Positions 44,016 through 54,912 of a stretch of DNA of 64,000 bases are shown one piece after another. This DNA comes from Maribrevibacterium harenarium (GTDB taxonomy: Bacteria; Pseudomonadota; Gammaproteobacteria; Pseudomonadales; Marinomonadaceae). Position 1 is the first letter of the stretch. The number at the start of each line of letters is the position of its first letter. The stretch spans positions 1 through 64,000 of the forward strand of contig NZ_VFRR01000007.1 of assembly GCF_006385675.1 (NCBI RefSeq), written 5' to 3'. The notes below the pieces were generated by a model, which ran no database searches, was not told where the DNA came from, and worked only from the letters and a program-made list of their open reading frames with translations. The position numbers were made by a program, and so were the translations under genes.

Positions 44016-46220
44016 ATGAACACCCAGACACTCCCATCAAAGCGTTTTTTCACACCAACTCCAGTAGCCATTGCCGTGAGTTCCGCTATGGCCCTATTCG
44101 TAGCGCAGGCTCAGGCAGAGACGGTCAATCTTGACCAGATCGATGTTGTAGACCAAGTCGAGCAAGAGCAGTCCTACAAAGTAGAGAAAGCGGCTAGCGT
44201 GAAATACACCCAGCCACTGGTGGACACGCCGAAGACCATCAACATTGTCAACGAGCAAGTTCTGCAAGACCAAGGCGTCACGTCCCTAGAGGATGCGCTA
44301 CGCAACGTTTCTGGTGTATCAACCTTTGGTGCTGGCGAAGGTGGCGGAGGTAATGTGACAACCGCAGATGCGATAACTATTCGCGGTTTTGATGCCAATG
44401 GCAGTATTTATTCTGATGGTATTCGTGATGTGGCTGGTTACAGTCGTGACACCTTTAACACCGAGCAAATCGAAGTCGCGAAAGGCTCAAACGGCACAGT
44501 AACTGGTAAAGGTTCAGCTGGTGGGTCAGTCAACTTAGTGACGAAGGCCGCCAATCTGAATGGCGATAAAAACAGCCTGCAAGCGTCTTATGACCAAGGC
44601 GATACCACGCGCCTATCCGGTGATTTCAATAAAGTGCTGGATGAAAAAAGTGCTGTGCGTTTGAACATCATGGGACAGACTGGAGGTGACTTCTGGGACA
44701 ACGGTGAAGAAAACTACCAAACACTTGCTGTCGCTCCTTCTTACTTCACCTTACTGGGGGATGACACCGACCTAACCGTAAACCTCATGCATATGCAGCA
44801 GGACAATACGCCAGTACTCGGTATGCCGTTTGATAACGATGCAGGAGAGCCAATCGATGAAGCCTACTGGGACAACTTCTACGGCTTGGATAACGTCGAT
44901 CGCTCGCAATTAGAAGCAACGACTTTAACGGCCATCATCAACCATGGATTAAGCGATAGTTGGGCGCTGCGTAACCAAACCCGTTTTGGTCAAACCACCA
45001 TCGAGTCCGTGCAAAGTCGCCCGCTCTTAAAAGATGCTTCGACCGTCCAGTACTACCGTTCCTCTACCAGCACCGGTCCATCTTTTAAAACCGACTTTTC
45101 TGAAAACACCATGATGGTGAACCAGTTAGATTTTATTGGCGAACTAAAAACCGGCTCAGTACGCCATGACCTCGTGGTCGGGACGGAAATCTACCAAGAG
45201 AATCAAAAAACCTACGGAGCAAACTTAACGGGCTTTAGTAGCACCTTAGCGGATTTGGAAACCAGTCTCGCTAACCCGTCGTTGCAGCACAGTGGCCGCG
45301 TCACCAAAGGCGATCTAACCAAAGATGCCACCGCAACGGGGATCGCCGCTTACTTGAACAACACCGCGACGCTGAATGATCAATGGCAATTGGCGGCGGG
45401 CATTCGCGCCGAAAAATACAAACTGGAAGCGGATCAAACCGTTGGCCGTGGCACCAGCGCCACCATGGTCACAGGCAGCAGCAAAGCCGACCTATTGAGC
45501 TGGCACACCGCGGTGAATTTCAAGCCCACACAAAACGGCAGCATCTATGCGTCCTTGGCAAATTCACAGGAGCCTAACGGTGCAAACCTATCCCTTTCCG
45601 GTCGTAGTGCAGACCAAGTGAAAGAGTACGCTAACCTTGATCCCATCGAAGCCGTGACCGCCGAGATTGGCACGAAATGGGAGCTTTTTGACCAAAAGCT
45701 GTTACTAGGTCTTGCCGTTTACCAAACCAAGAAGGATGTCTACGACACTGTTGATGGCGCATTGGCGACCTCCGGCGAGGAAGAAAACACCGGCGTAGAA
45801 TTGAGCGTCACTGGGCAAATTACCGCGGAAGTGGCCATCACTGCGTCCTACACCAGCCAAGATGCGAAGGTTGTGGAAAATACCAGTAACCCTGAACGTG
45901 AAGGCAATGGCTTAACCGCCGCACCAGATGAATCTGCTAGCGTCTGGGTGACATATGCAGGTGAAAAACTCACACTGGGAGCCGGTGCAGAATACACTTC
46001 TGGGGAAGAATACTGGCGCCAAGGTGCCGTAGCCTTTACTACTGGCGAGGTGACCTTGTTTAACGCCATGGCAGGCTACCAATTCACTGACCAGCTGAGC
46101 GCGCAAATCAACGTCAGCAACCTAACCGACGAGCGTTATGTGTCTGATTACAGTGCATGGGGCCACTTCAAACCCGGCAACCCACGTAATGTGAAAGCGA
46201 CGGTGAAATACGACTTCTAA
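44016..46220 (+). CDS. TonB-dependent catecholate-type siderophore receptor (Fiu/PiuA-like)
   Basis: A 734-residue outer-membrane receptor: signal peptide ending AQA near residue 34, TonB box region after it (VNLDQIDVVD), plug domain to about residue 175 (DTPKTINIVNEQVLQDQGV, AITIRGFDANGSIYSDGIRD), then a beta barrel ending in phenylalanine (VKYDF). The plug sequence and the adjacent piuC gene match the Fiu/PiuA group, which takes up catechol-type ferric siderophores and monomers. A Fur-like site lies upstream and a terminator downstream. The exact ligand is not known. Confidence 0.88.
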   Translation: MNTQTLPSKRFFTPTPVAIAVSSAMALFVAQAQAETVNLDQIDVVDQVEQEQSYKVEKAASVKYTQPLVDTPKTINIVNEQVLQDQGVTSLEDALRNVSGVSTFGAGEGGGGNVTTADAITIRGFDANGSIYSDGIRDVAGYSRDTFNTEQIEVAKGSNGTVTGKGSAGGSVNLVTKAANLNGDKNSLQASYDQGDTTRLSGDFNKVLDEKSAVRLNIMGQTGGDFWDNGEENYQTLAVAPSYFTLLGDDTDLTVNLMHMQQDNTPVLGMPFDNDAGEPIDEAYWDNFYGLDNVDRSQLEATTLTAIINHGLSDSWALRNQTRFGQTTIESVQSRPLLKDASTVQYYRSSTSTGPSFKTDFSENTMMVNQLDFIGELKTGSVRHDLVVGTEIYQENQKTYGANLTGFSSTLADLETSLANPSLQHSGRVTKGDLTKDATATGIAAYLNNTATLNDQWQLAAGIRAEKYKLEADQTVGRGTSATMVTGSSKADLLSWHTAVNFKPTQNGSIYASLANSQEPNGANLSLSGRSADQVKEYANLDPIEAVTAEIGTKWELFDQKLLLGLAVYQTKKDVYDTVDGALATSGEEENTGVELSVTGQITAEVAITASYTSQDAKVVENTSNPEREGNGLTAAPDESASVWVTYAGEKLTLGAGAEYTSGEEYWRQGAVAFTTGEVTLFNAMAGYQFTDQLSAQINVSNLTDERYVSDYSAWGHFKPGNPRNVKATVKYDF

Positions 46221-46286
46221 CCGTTAATAGAGCATTCGTTTCACTCAAAAACTAACGCCCATTGACCCCCTTTTCGGTGGGCATTC

Positions 46287-46320
46287 GCAGCCAACAACTT
46301 AATCTTGTTGGCTGCTTTTT
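46287..46320 (+). terminator. Terminator after the receptor gene
   Basis: GCAGCCAACA (46287-46296) pairs with TGTTGGCTGC (46306-46315), followed by TTTTTG. Confidence 0.85.
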
Positions 46321-46395
46321 GTCTTGTATTTGCGACCATTTAAATGAAAGAGACGGCGCAATCCATTCAGCGTCAGGCATAACCAGGAGAACCAC

Positions 46396-47079
46396 GTGTT
46401 ATTACATCTTAAGCAAATTTTCACCCCTGAGCAGGTACGAGATATCCGCCAAGCACTCACCCAGGCGGACTGGATCGATGGCAAACTCACCTCTGGCAAT
46501 GCTGCGCAAAAGCAAAAGACCAATCTACAAGTCGATCAACAATCCCCTATCGCCCGACAACTTGGCGACCTCATTCTACAAACCCTAGGTCAACGGCAAG
46601 ACTTTATCGGCGCAGCGCTGCCCGCCAAGATTTTCCCCCCCATGTTCAACTGCTACAACGAGGGGGCGGAATTTGGCTACCACATTGACAATGCCATTCG
46701 CCAAGTCCCCAACACGCCAGTGAAAGTGCGTACCGATTTGTCCATGACCTTATTTCTAAGCGACCCAAGTGAATACGATGGCGGCGAACTGGTGATCCAA
46801 GATACCTTTGGTACTCAAACGGTGAAACTACCGGCCGGGGACATGGTACTTTACCCATCGACCAGCCTACACAAAGTCACCCCTGTTACCCGTGGCAGCC
46901 GTATCAGCTCGTTCTTTTGGCTACAAAGCTTGGTGCGCGACAACGAACAACGTCGCACCCTCTACCAGCTAGATCAAAGCATCCAAGCCCTACGCCAAGA
47001 CCTAGAAGACGACGAACGCATTCAAAACCTAATCGGCGTGTACCACAACCTACTGCGTCAATGGAGCCAAACAAACTAA
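46396..47079 (+). CDS. piuC: PKHD-type Fe(II)/2-oxoglutarate hydroxylase
   Basis: A 227-residue PiuC/YbiX family dioxygenase. The Fe(II) ligands are in FGYHIDNAI (His and Asp) and SLHKVTPV (His), and the 2-oxoglutarate arginine in RGSRISSFFW. The GTG start at 46396 has AGGAG six bases upstream. In E. coli and Pseudomonas it sits next to Fiu/PiuA receptors, as here; the substrate is unknown, perhaps a siderophore or receptor-related molecule. It is separated from the receptor by a terminator, so it needs its own promoter or readthrough. Confidence 0.92.
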   Translation: MLLHLKQIFTPEQVRDIRQALTQADWIDGKLTSGNAAQKQKTNLQVDQQSPIARQLGDLILQTLGQRQDFIGAALPAKIFPPMFNCYNEGAEFGYHIDNAIRQVPNTPVKVRTDLSMTLFLSDPSEYDGGELVIQDTFGTQTVKLPAGDMVLYPSTSLHKVTPVTRGSRISSFFWLQSLVRDNEQRRTLYQLDQSIQALRQDLEDDERIQNLIGVYHNLLRQWSQTN

Positions 47080-47101
47080 AGGAGATAAAAGAAAGGGGGG
47101 T

Positions 47102-47857
<756 letters not shown>

Positions 47858-47859
47858 AG

Positions 47860-48288
47860 TTAGTTGCGACTCAGTTGGGTGGCGACGCTGACTTTGGTCA
47901 GGCCAGATTGACGAATTTGAGTGAACACCGGACTGAGCTGATCGATGCTCAGGTCCCCGTCGGCTTTGACTTGAACCCAAAAGCTTTGCTTATCTGGCGC
48001 GGCTTCAAAGAGAGCATTTAAACGGGGAGCGATATCCGTCAAAGTGATGGCTTCATCCCCAAGATAAAAGCGACCATCTAAACCCACTAAGATAAGAGCG
48101 TTGGGCTCCGTTTGCGCACGGGTTTCGTTGATGGACTCCGGGGGCGTGATCTTGATAGGGTCGGACTTTTGAATTTGACCCGCCACCATAAAGAAGATCA
48201 ACATCAGGAATACCACATTGATCAGTGGAATCACCCCATCATCGGTTTGGGCATCCCGCTGGGCGATAAACTTTTGGTCGATATTCAT
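47860..48288 (-). CDS. exbD: ExbD/TolR family protein 2
   Basis: A 142-residue protein with one membrane helix (about residues 18-38) that holds the essential aspartate region DGVIPLINVVFLML, followed by a periplasmic domain. Part of the ExbB-ExbD-TonB motor. In this copy the usual acidic residue is replaced in part: the helix reads LINVVF where the paralogue next to it reads LIDVVF. Paired ExbD proteins occur in other bacteria. It overlaps the other exbD by 4 bp and ends 2 bp before tonB. Confidence 0.85.
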   Translation of the reverse strand: MNIDQKFIAQRDAQTDDGVIPLINVVFLMLIFFMVAGQIQKSDPIKITPPESINETRAQTEPNALILVGLDGRFYLGDEAITLTDIAPRLNALFEAAPDKQSFWVQVKADGDLSIDQLSPVFTQIRQSGLTKVSVATQLSRN

Positions 48289-48719
48289 GGATTATGCGCC
48301 GCTCCGTGTTCTTTAAAGGCATTGGCAATGGACACGGTTTTTGCCCCTTGTAGTTTCAACTGATCGGCCAGGGTTAGCAGGCTTTGCAGATTTACCCCAG
48401 CTTCGGCATCCAAAATAAACAGGGCTTCACTGTTTTGTTGAATCAGATCGCGGAAGAACTCGCCATCCTGTAGACCAATTCGCTGCTGATCCAACCAAAC
48501 AAAGCCATCGTTTTGTTTCAGTACAAAGGTGAACTTGACCTGCTCAACGGGGGGTGTGGCTTGGTCTGTGCTCGGGGCAGATAAGGGCGTATCGACCACG
48601 CGCCATGCCACAAAGCTTGAAGTCAGCATAAAAAACAGCAACAGGATAAACACCACATCAATCAATGGCGTCAGACTGATCGCTGTTTTCTTGCGCTTGG
48701 CTTCAAGATTAAGCGGCAT
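48285..48719 (-). CDS. exbD: ExbD/TolR family protein 1
   Basis: A 144-residue ExbD with the canonical helix ISLTPLIDVVFILLLFFML (about residues 14-32), including the proton-path aspartate. The start at 48719 (MPLNLEAKRKK) is chosen over one eight codons upstream inside exbB. It works with ExbB to power TonB. It overlaps exbB by 11 bp, and the second exbD by 4 bp. Confidence 0.9.
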   Translation of the reverse strand: MPLNLEAKRKKTAISLTPLIDVVFILLLFFMLTSSFVAWRVVDTPLSAPSTDQATPPVEQVKFTFVLKQNDGFVWLDQQRIGLQDGEFFRDLIQQNSEALFILDAEAGVNLQSLLTLADQLKLQGAKTVSIANAFKEHGAAHNP

Positions 48720-49386
48720 GGAGTACCTCACGACGGGCCGCAACCGCTGCTAAACGTTCCCCCTCTTGGGAAGTAAATACCTGGGTGACAGCATCGTTCA
48801 TAATGTGAGCGACCCGCTCCACCTTACGCTCTAACCAAGCATGTAACGCTACCACTGGGATCGCTACCGCAATACCCACAGCCGTGGTCAGTAACGCTTG
48901 CCAGATCCCCCCCGATAATACCGATGGGTCGACTTGGGCACCGGCACCTTCCATTTGTTGGAATGCGGTGATCATACCCAATACGGTACCCAACAGGCCA
49001 AGTAGCGGTGCTAAGGAAGCAATCACTTCCATGGGGCGTAGGAAAGAACGTAACTCGTGGAGGATGTTCAGCGCCCGACGCTCAGCTTCTTCACGCACAC
49101 ACTGGCAATCCCGAGAGGCTTGTTTCAAAGAGGTCATGGTATACGCCACTACACTTTCTACCGGACGCTTGTCCGACAGCATCTTTATGGCCGTTTCTGC
49201 ATCCCGTTGCCGCCAAGCCTCTAGAGCCAAATTGACTACTTTGCGGCTTTCCGCCCGCAACAAGGTTAACTGCCATAACTTCACGATGACGATGGTCAAA
49301 GCAATAAATGAAAAACCCATCAGAATCCAAACCACCGGCCCGCCGATGATTAGGAACTCTCGAATTTGTGACAGTGTTGTATCCAT
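48709..49386 (-). CDS. exbB: ExbB/TolQ family proton channel protein
   Basis: A 225-residue MotA/TolQ/ExbB protein with three membrane helices (about residues 14-34, 118-140 and 158-180) and the family segment IASLAPLLGLLGTVLGMI. First gene of exbB-exbD-exbD-tonB, behind a Fur-like box at 49413-49431. It forms the proton-conducting part of the TonB motor. Confidence 0.93.
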   Translation of the reverse strand: MDTTLSQIREFLIIGGPVVWILMGFSFIALTIVIVKLWQLTLLRAESRKVVNLALEAWRQRDAETAIKMLSDKRPVESVVAYTMTSLKQASRDCQCVREEAERRALNILHELRSFLRPMEVIASLAPLLGLLGTVLGMITAFQQMEGAGAQVDPSVLSGGIWQALLTTAVGIAVAIPVVALHAWLERKVERVAHIMNDAVTQVFTSQEGERLAAVAARREVLHAA

Positions 49387-49412
49387 GGTTTAACCCTCAA
49401 GAATAGATTCAA

Positions 49413-49431
49413 ATAAATGATATCCATTCTC
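49413..49431. promoter_or_regulatory. Fur box upstream of exbB
   Basis: Matches 13 of 19 positions of the Fur consensus, including AATGATA and CATT. It lies 27 bp before exbB on the minus strand. Confidence 0.6.
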
Positions 49432-49534
49432 ACCTTTGTTTACAACAAATTGACAGATTAATTCCAATTACGAAAAGCAAACTAAAACATCGATTGTTAC
49501 GTAACTAAGTCAATTGCAATCGGGGAGATGAAAC

Positions 49535-50848
49535 ATGAAAACAGGGCTACTTTGGTTTGGGCAGGATTTGCGTGTGTCTGATCACACCTTGCTAGCACAA
49601 GCGGCGGCGGAGATGGATTACCTAATCTGTGTCTATTGCTTTGAGCCGGAACGCCAATGCCCGAGCCGCTATGCTACCCAAGGCCCCGGCAACCAACGCA
49701 CTGCCTTTCTGATGGATGCCTTGCAGGATCTGGAAGTCGCTCTCGGTAAACGGGGTCAGACCCTCTATGTGAGCGAGCAGTCGGCTTACGTGGCATTGAA
49801 CCATCTGTTTGATATTTTGCCGATTTCCCATCTCTACCGAAACTTTCACCCCGGTATTGACGAGCGCCGCACCCTAGACAAGCTGCAACAGGCCTACCCA
49901 GATGTACGTTTGCGTTTGGGCTATGATTTGTCTTTGTTCCGTCGCGAGCAGCTGCCCTTTGATGTGTCAGAATTGCCGCTGACGTTTTCATCCTTTCGAC
50001 GTAAAGTCGAAGATCTCGCGGTCAATCATCCGTTGCCAGCTCCCGAAACCTTGCCCGCCCCCTTAGAAGTGCATTCGTTACTGGTCAAACCTTGGGATGC
50101 CTACCCACAGCAATGTCAGCCTCCCTTTGAAGGGGGCGAGCGGGCAGCACTTACCCATATGAGTGATTATTTTGCGACGAATTTGCCGTCTTATTACAAA
50201 GAGGTGCGCAATGCGCTAGACGGCTGGGAGAACTCCACCAAATTTTCCCCATGGCTCGCCCACGGCAACCTATCACCTCGACAAATCACGGCCTGCTTAG
50301 ATGCCTACGAGCGGGACCATGGCGCCAATGACTCGACCTATTGGATCTATTTCGAATTACTCTGGCGAGAATATTTCCATTGGTATGCCGCCCGTTTTGG
50401 TGTTGCTTTGTTCCGCCGTACCGGTATCACTGGTAAAGGGGAACTCGGCAGTTACTATCCAGAACGCTTCCGCAAATGGTGCGAAGGCAATACCCCTTAC
50501 CCGATCGTCAATGCTTGTATGAAACAGTTGAACGAAACCGGCTTTATGAGCAATCGCGGTCGTCAGCTTGTGGCCAGTTGCCTGATTTACGAGCTTGGTA
50601 TCGACTGGCGCTACGGGGCGGCCTATTTCGAGCAAAAGCTGGTCGACTATGATGTGGGCTCCAACTGGGGCAACTGGCAGTACATCGCTGGAGTGGGGGC
50701 TGATCCCCGTGGTGGGCGTCATTTCAATTTGGAAAAGCAAACCCAAATGTACGACCCAGAACAGCGCTTTATCCGCAAATGGCGCGGGGAAGTATTTGAT
50801 CGGCAACTGGACTCGGTGGATGCGGCCGATTGGCCGATTTCTCCCTAA
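49535..50848 (+). CDS. DASH-type cryptochrome
   Basis: A 437-residue photolyase/cryptochrome protein. The N-terminal alpha/beta domain begins [16 protein letters not shown]. The C-terminal FAD domain has [11 protein letters not shown] and [17 protein letters not shown]. The stretch [19 protein letters not shown] followed by FNLEKQ is diagnostic of the Cry-DASH branch. Such proteins repair cyclobutane pyrimidine dimers mainly in single-stranded DNA and may also signal. It is the first of three photolyase-type genes in a row; GGGGAG precedes the ATG. Confidence 0.92.
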   Translation: MKTGLLWFGQDLRVSDHTLLAQAAAEMDYLICVYCFEPERQCPSRYATQGPGNQRTAFLMDALQDLEVALGKRGQTLYVSEQSAYVALNHLFDILPISHLYRNFHPGIDERRTLDKLQQAYPDVRLRLGYDLSLFRREQLPFDVSELPLTFSSFRRKVEDLAVNHPLPAPETLPAPLEVHSLLVKPWDAYPQQCQPPFEGGERAALTHMSDYFATNLPSYYKEVRNALDGWENSTKFSPWLAHGNLSPRQITACLDAYERDHGANDSTYWIYFELLWREYFHWYAARFGVALFRRTGITGKGELGSYYPERFRKWCEGNTPYPIVNACMKQLNETGFMSNRGRQLVASCLIYELGIDWRYGAAYFEQKLVDYDVGSNWGNWQYIAGVGADPRGGRHFNLEKQTQMYDPEQRFIRKWRGEVFDRQLDSVDAADWPISP

Positions 50849-50862
50849 ACAACGCCGCCACA

Positions 50863-52371
50863 ATGCAAGATCGCCCTATTCTCGTCTGGCTGAAACGAGA
50901 TCTGCGTCTAACGGATCACGAGCCGCTTCTATATGCAGCAAGCACTGGCAAGCCAGTGTTATTGCTGTATCTATTTGAGCCTATGTTGCTGGATGACCCC
51001 CACTATGATGAGCGCCACTGGCGCTTTGTGTGGCAGTCGTTAACGGATTTAAATCGACAGCTTACCGGCGTAGGGGCGGCGGTTCATATCCGACAGGGAG
51101 AGGCACTAGAAACGTTAGAAAAACTCTATCAAGATATTCGGTTTGATAGTATCACTAGCACCGAAGAGATTGGCCTGAACAACACCTTCGCTCGGGATAA
51201 GGCCGTCGCGGCGTGGTGTACGGATCACCAGATAGATTGGCGGGAGTTTCCCTGTGGTGCCGTCATTCGCGCCCTTTCCCATCGAGAGGATTGGGATAAA
51301 CGCTGGCAAAAGACCATGCGTACTCCTATCACCCCGATTCCGCTTGATCAAATACCATGGTTGTCCATCGGACAACCTGAACTTCATCTCCCCGAGGCCT
51401 GGCAAACGCCACAAAAAGGCATGCAAACCGGCGGCCCAACCTTGGCTTGGCAGACTCTTCACAGCTTTTACGACGGTCGCGGGCAAGACTATTACCGCTC
51501 CATTTCAAGCCCATTAACCAGCCGCTCTGCGTGTACGCGGCTTTCCCCCTATCTGACTTGGGGAAATATCAGCCTACGGGAAGTGTATCAGGATCTCCTC
51601 AGCCGTTGGCAGACGCCCGGCTGGCGTCGCACCCTAGTGGCACTTAGCTCGCGCCTACATTGGCATTGCCACTTTATGCAGAAGTTTGAAAGCGAGTGCG
51701 AGATGGAGTTTCGCCCCGTCAACCGCGCCTATGAAGCCTTTCCCTACCGACAGGATGATAGAGTAGACGCAGACCTTCTAGCTTGGATGCAAGGGGAAAC
51801 CGGCGTACCCATGATTGATGCCTGCATGCGTGCCCTGTATCACACCGGCTATATTAACTTTCGTATGCGCGCCATGCTGGTGAGCTTTTTAACCCATCAT
51901 TTGAACATCGATTGGCGTCTTGGGGTGCATCATCTGGCGCGTTTGTTTCTCGACTTTGAACCGGGCATCCACTACCCCCAATTTCAAATGCAAGCCGGCA
52001 TCACCGGTGCCAACACCATTCGTATTTACAACCCGGTGAAACAAGCAGAAGACCAAGACCCGGAAGGCACTTTTATTCGCCGCTGGGTGCCAGAGCTAAA
52101 AGAAGTGCCAGCTCCGTTAATCCATACCCCGTGGGATATGTCCCCCATGGAGGAAGGTCTGTATCAGTGTGAACTCGGGAAAGACTACCCAAGACCCATT
52201 GTGGATTTGAAACTGGCCGCAAAAGAAGCCCGGGATCGGCTCTGGGGCTTTCGTAAAAACGAGCAAGTGCAGCAGGAAAAATACCGCATCCTCGCCACCC
52301 ATGTGCGCCCACCTAACGCCCGAGAAAAAGCCCGTCGTGCCGCCAAACGTAAGGAATCTGAATCCCCATGA
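50863..52371 (+). CDS. Photolyase/cryptochrome family protein
   Basis: A 502-residue two-domain photolyase-like protein starting at the ATG at 50863, 14 bp after the previous stop (a TTG at 50830 overlapping that gene is rejected). The N-terminal domain starts [18 protein letters not shown]. The FAD domain shows [38 protein letters not shown] and [15 protein letters not shown]. The last 40 residues are basic, a possible DNA-binding tail. The exact class and lesion cannot be assigned by eye. Its stop overlaps the next gene (ATGA). Confidence 0.88.
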   Translation: MQDRPILVWLKRDLRLTDHEPLLYAASTGKPVLLLYLFEPMLLDDPHYDERHWRFVWQSLTDLNRQLTGVGAAVHIRQGEALETLEKLYQDIRFDSITSTEEIGLNNTFARDKAVAAWCTDHQIDWREFPCGAVIRALSHREDWDKRWQKTMRTPITPIPLDQIPWLSIGQPELHLPEAWQTPQKGMQTGGPTLAWQTLHSFYDGRGQDYYRSISSPLTSRSACTRLSPYLTWGNISLREVYQDLLSRWQTPGWRRTLVALSSRLHWHCHFMQKFESECEMEFRPVNRAYEAFPYRQDDRVDADLLAWMQGETGVPMIDACMRALYHTGYINFRMRAMLVSFLTHHLNIDWRLGVHHLARLFLDFEPGIHYPQFQMQAGITGANTIRIYNPVKQAEDQDPEGTFIRRWVPELKEVPAPLIHTPWDMSPMEEGLYQCELGKDYPRPIVDLKLAAKEARDRLWGFRKNEQVQQEKYRILATHVRPPNAREKARRAAKRKESESP

Positions 52372-53933
52372 CAGACGATTTGCCTCGCTACCACACTCTG
52401 CGCCTTATCCTCGGTGACCAGCTCAATGCTCGACACTCTTGGTTCCAACAAAAAGATTCCGGCGTATTGTACCTGATCGCAGAACTGCACCAAGAAACCG
52501 GCTATGTGGTGCACCATATTCAAAAGCTGTGCGCCTTCTTCGCTGCCATGGAACACTTTGCCATAGCACTTCGCCAAGCGGGTTTTCAAGTGCTGCACCT
52601 CACCTTGGACGACACACAGCAAGATGTCGACCTACCTGCATTGTTAACCCGACTGGCGCAGCAATATGACGTTGATCGGATCGAGTACCAGCGCCCCGAT
52701 GAATATCGTCTGGCCCAGCAAATAGCCGACTTTTCTGTACAGAGTGCAGTTCCAGTATTCATGGTTGAATCCGAGCATTTTCTACTCCCGTTCGACGACA
52801 TTCCTCGCTATTTCAAACCGAAAACCGCTGTACGCATGGAGCACTTTTACCGCAAAATGCGCCAGCGCTTTCAGGTTTTGATGAATGCCGACAATGAGCC
52901 AGAAGGGGGAAAATGGAACTACGATGCCGCCAACCGCAACAAGCTCAAACCAGCGGATTTAGCCGCGATACCGGCGCCACTGTGCTTTGCGAATGATGTG
53001 AGCCATATCCTTGCAAGGCTTAAACGTCACAAGGTCAAAAGCCTTGGCAAAGCGGAAGAAGACCTGCTTTGGCCAGTGACACGCAAGCAAAGTAAAGACT
53101 TACTAACGTATTTTTGTGAACAGTTACTTCCACTCTTTGGCACCTTTCAGGATGCCATGACCGCTAAGTCAGAGCATAAATGGAGCTTATACCACTCCCG
53201 GTTATCCTTTGCCCTAAATGCCAAAATCCTCCACCCCATGCAGGTGATTCAAGCCGCGGTCAATTCCTATCGGGACAACCCCAACATCGACATCGCCCAA
53301 GTGGAAGGCTTTGTGCGTCAGATTCTTGGTTGGCGGGAATACGTGCGCGGTATGTACTGGGTCAATATGCCGGATTATCTGGCACAAAACGCTCTCGACG
53401 CACAGCGGGATTTACCGGACTATTTTTGGACCGGTGCAACCAAGATGAACTGCCTGCGCCACGCCATCGGCCAGTCTCTCGACACCGCCTACGCCCACCA
53501 TATTCAACGCCTAATGGTCACCGGCAATTTCTGCTTGCTGACCGAAATCGAACCGCAACAAGTGGACGCTTGGTATCTCGGCATCTACGTGGACGCCCTA
53601 GAATGGGTGGAACTGCCCAATACCCGCGGCATGAGCCAATTCGCCGACGGCGGCTGGATCGCCTCCAAACCCTACGCAGCAAGCGGCGGCTACATGCAAA
53701 AAATGAGCGACTACTGCACCGGCTGCCATTACCAAGTCAAAGAAAAAACCGGCCCCCGCGCCTGCCCACTCAACAGCCTCTACTGGCACTTTATGGTCAA
53801 ACACCGGGATCGCCTCGCCCGCAACCCCCGCATCGGCATGATCTACGGAAACTGGGACAAACAAAACGAAGAACAAAAACGGCTGGTGCTGGAGCGAGCA
53901 GAGTGGTGTTTAGAGAATTTGGGGGAGTTGTAA
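52368..53933 (+). CDS. Iron-sulfur bacterial cryptochrome/(6-4) photolyase (FeS-BCP, PhrB/CryB type)
   Basis: A 521-residue protein starting [16 protein letters not shown], the mark of this family. Cysteines at 362, 450, 453 and 466 have exactly the spacing (88, 3, 13) of the [4Fe-4S] ligands of Agrobacterium PhrB (350, 438, 441, 454). FAD-domain motifs include [14 protein letters not shown] and [25 protein letters not shown]. Family members repair (6-4) photoproducts and use 6,7-dimethyl-8-ribityllumazine (the RibH product) as antenna. It is the last gene of the three-gene photolyase series and is translationally coupled by a 4-bp overlap. Confidence 0.94.
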   Translation: MTDDLPRYHTLRLILGDQLNARHSWFQQKDSGVLYLIAELHQETGYVVHHIQKLCAFFAAMEHFAIALRQAGFQVLHLTLDDTQQDVDLPALLTRLAQQYDVDRIEYQRPDEYRLAQQIADFSVQSAVPVFMVESEHFLLPFDDIPRYFKPKTAVRMEHFYRKMRQRFQVLMNADNEPEGGKWNYDAANRNKLKPADLAAIPAPLCFANDVSHILARLKRHKVKSLGKAEEDLLWPVTRKQSKDLLTYFCEQLLPLFGTFQDAMTAKSEHKWSLYHSRLSFALNAKILHPMQVIQAAVNSYRDNPNIDIAQVEGFVRQILGWREYVRGMYWVNMPDYLAQNALDAQRDLPDYFWTGATKMNCLRHAIGQSLDTAYAHHIQRLMVTGNFCLLTEIEPQQVDAWYLGIYVDALEWVELPNTRGMSQFADGGWIASKPYAASGGYMQKMSDYCTGCHYQVKEKTGPRACPLNSLYWHFMVKHRDRLARNPRIGMIYGNWDKQNEEQKRLVLERAEWCLENLGEL

Positions 53934-53984
53934 GTTAGAGACGATTACATCGTTTTCCTAATAATGGACAAAAGATGCCTTGAA

Positions 53985-54004
53985 AGTTATCTTTTATGAT
54001 AACT
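53985..54004. promoter_or_regulatory. Palindrome before the XRE antitoxin-like gene
   Basis: AGTTATC (53985-53991) and GATAACT (53998-54004) are inverted around TTTTAT, 12 bp before the gene start. It is a likely autoregulatory operator of the XRE protein. Confidence 0.5.
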
Positions 54005-54016
54005 AGAGGTGCTAAT

Positions 54017-54295
54017 ATGAGTCTGAAAAATCTGAAACAACGTGCTTTACAAGATCCAGCCGTTCAACAGGAATACGATAAGCTGGCAGGCGAGTTTCGC
54101 CTCATAGATCAACTATTGATGATGAGAACGCAAGCCGGATTGACACAAGAGCAAGTCGCCGAGCGCATGCAGACTCAGAAAAGCAACATCAGTCGCTTAG
54201 AAAAGGGAAACGCCAACCCAAGCTGGTCAACCCTTTTAAAGTACGCACATGCCTGTGGGTTTGAGTTAACGCTTTCTTCACACAAAGTGAATTGA
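54017..54295 (+). CDS. XRE/HigA-like antitoxin, without adjacent toxin
   Basis: A 92-residue protein with a helix-turn-helix at about residues 40-65 (LTQEQVAERMQTQKSNISRLE), preceded by DPAVQQEYDKLAGEFRLIDQLL, the usual HigA/XRE antitoxin start. HigB-HigA pairs place the toxin first, but only 83 bp separate this gene from the photolyase stop, and no toxin frame is there. AGAGG precedes the ATG at 54017. It may be an orphan antitoxin left after loss of its toxin, or a regulator of other genes. Confidence 0.82.
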   Translation: MSLKNLKQRALQDPAVQQEYDKLAGEFRLIDQLLMMRTQAGLTQEQVAERMQTQKSNISRLEKGNANPSWSTLLKYAHACGFELTLSSHKVN

Positions 54296-54349
54296 CCTCA
54301 GAATCAACCGGTTAAGAGAGAAATTTCAAACTTGATTAGGACTAACACA

Positions 54350-54898
54350 ATGCCTAAATGGATTCTTGGGGGTTTCATTATCTTTTCCCTTACCGGCTGT
54401 GGCAGCGACTCAGATGAGCCTCAAGGAATGTCATTCGACGGCTTTACGACGACTGAACTCACCGACGCAGAAAAGTCAGCCGTTATTGCCCAAGTCGAAA
54501 CAGTGATTGGTAAACCTTACCTCTGGGGAGGTCAGTCTGAATCCGAAGGCTTTGATTGTTCTGGCTTATTAGTCTGGGCGTACAACAAAGCCAAATTACT
54601 CGGCTGGAAGTGGCAAGACCGCTTGGTTGAGGACGTTACGGCACAAACCATGTACGAATATAACTCGGTGCATGTTTTTACGATTACAGAGCTAGAGCGT
54701 GGCGACTGGATTTTCTTTGATACCGACAAGAATGGGGTCAAGGAACACATGAGCATCTTTTCTCATATTGATGACCAAAGTCGTGTTTGGGTATGGGATG
54801 CCTACTCCGTTGCCAATGCCGTCTCATTTCGCCCAGTTGAAAACTTCTACAGTAAAAAACCAACCTTCGCTAAGCCAATGAGAGTGGAAAAGCGTTAG
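54350..54898 (+). CDS. NlpC/P60 family lipoprotein
   Basis: A 182-residue protein with a lipoprotein signal (lipobox LTGC, Cys near residue 17). It has a C-terminal NlpC/P60 cysteine-peptidase domain: YLWGGQSESEGFDCSGLLV contains the catalytic cysteine, and the catalytic histidine is in KEHMSIF. It probably cuts peptide stems of peptidoglycan. The region between GLLV and the His is longer than usual in small NlpC enzymes. It stands alone within an accessory patch; whether it is part of a defence or housekeeping function is unclear. Confidence 0.82.
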   Translation: MPKWILGGFIIFSLTGCGSDSDEPQGMSFDGFTTTELTDAEKSAVIAQVETVIGKPYLWGGQSESEGFDCSGLLVWAYNKAKLLGWKWQDRLVEDVTAQTMYEYNSVHVFTITELERGDWIFFDTDKNGVKEHMSIFSHIDDQSRVWVWDAYSVANAVSFRPVENFYSKKPTFAKPMRVEKR

Positions 54899-54912
54899 GC
54901 GTGGATCAGCCA

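Noticed and set aside
49435-49534. ECF sigma/ChrR promoter in front of the photolyase series
   Set aside because: A CGTA occurs at 49500-49503, but the expected TGATC element 16 bases upstream is missing, so control by ChrR is not supported by sequence.
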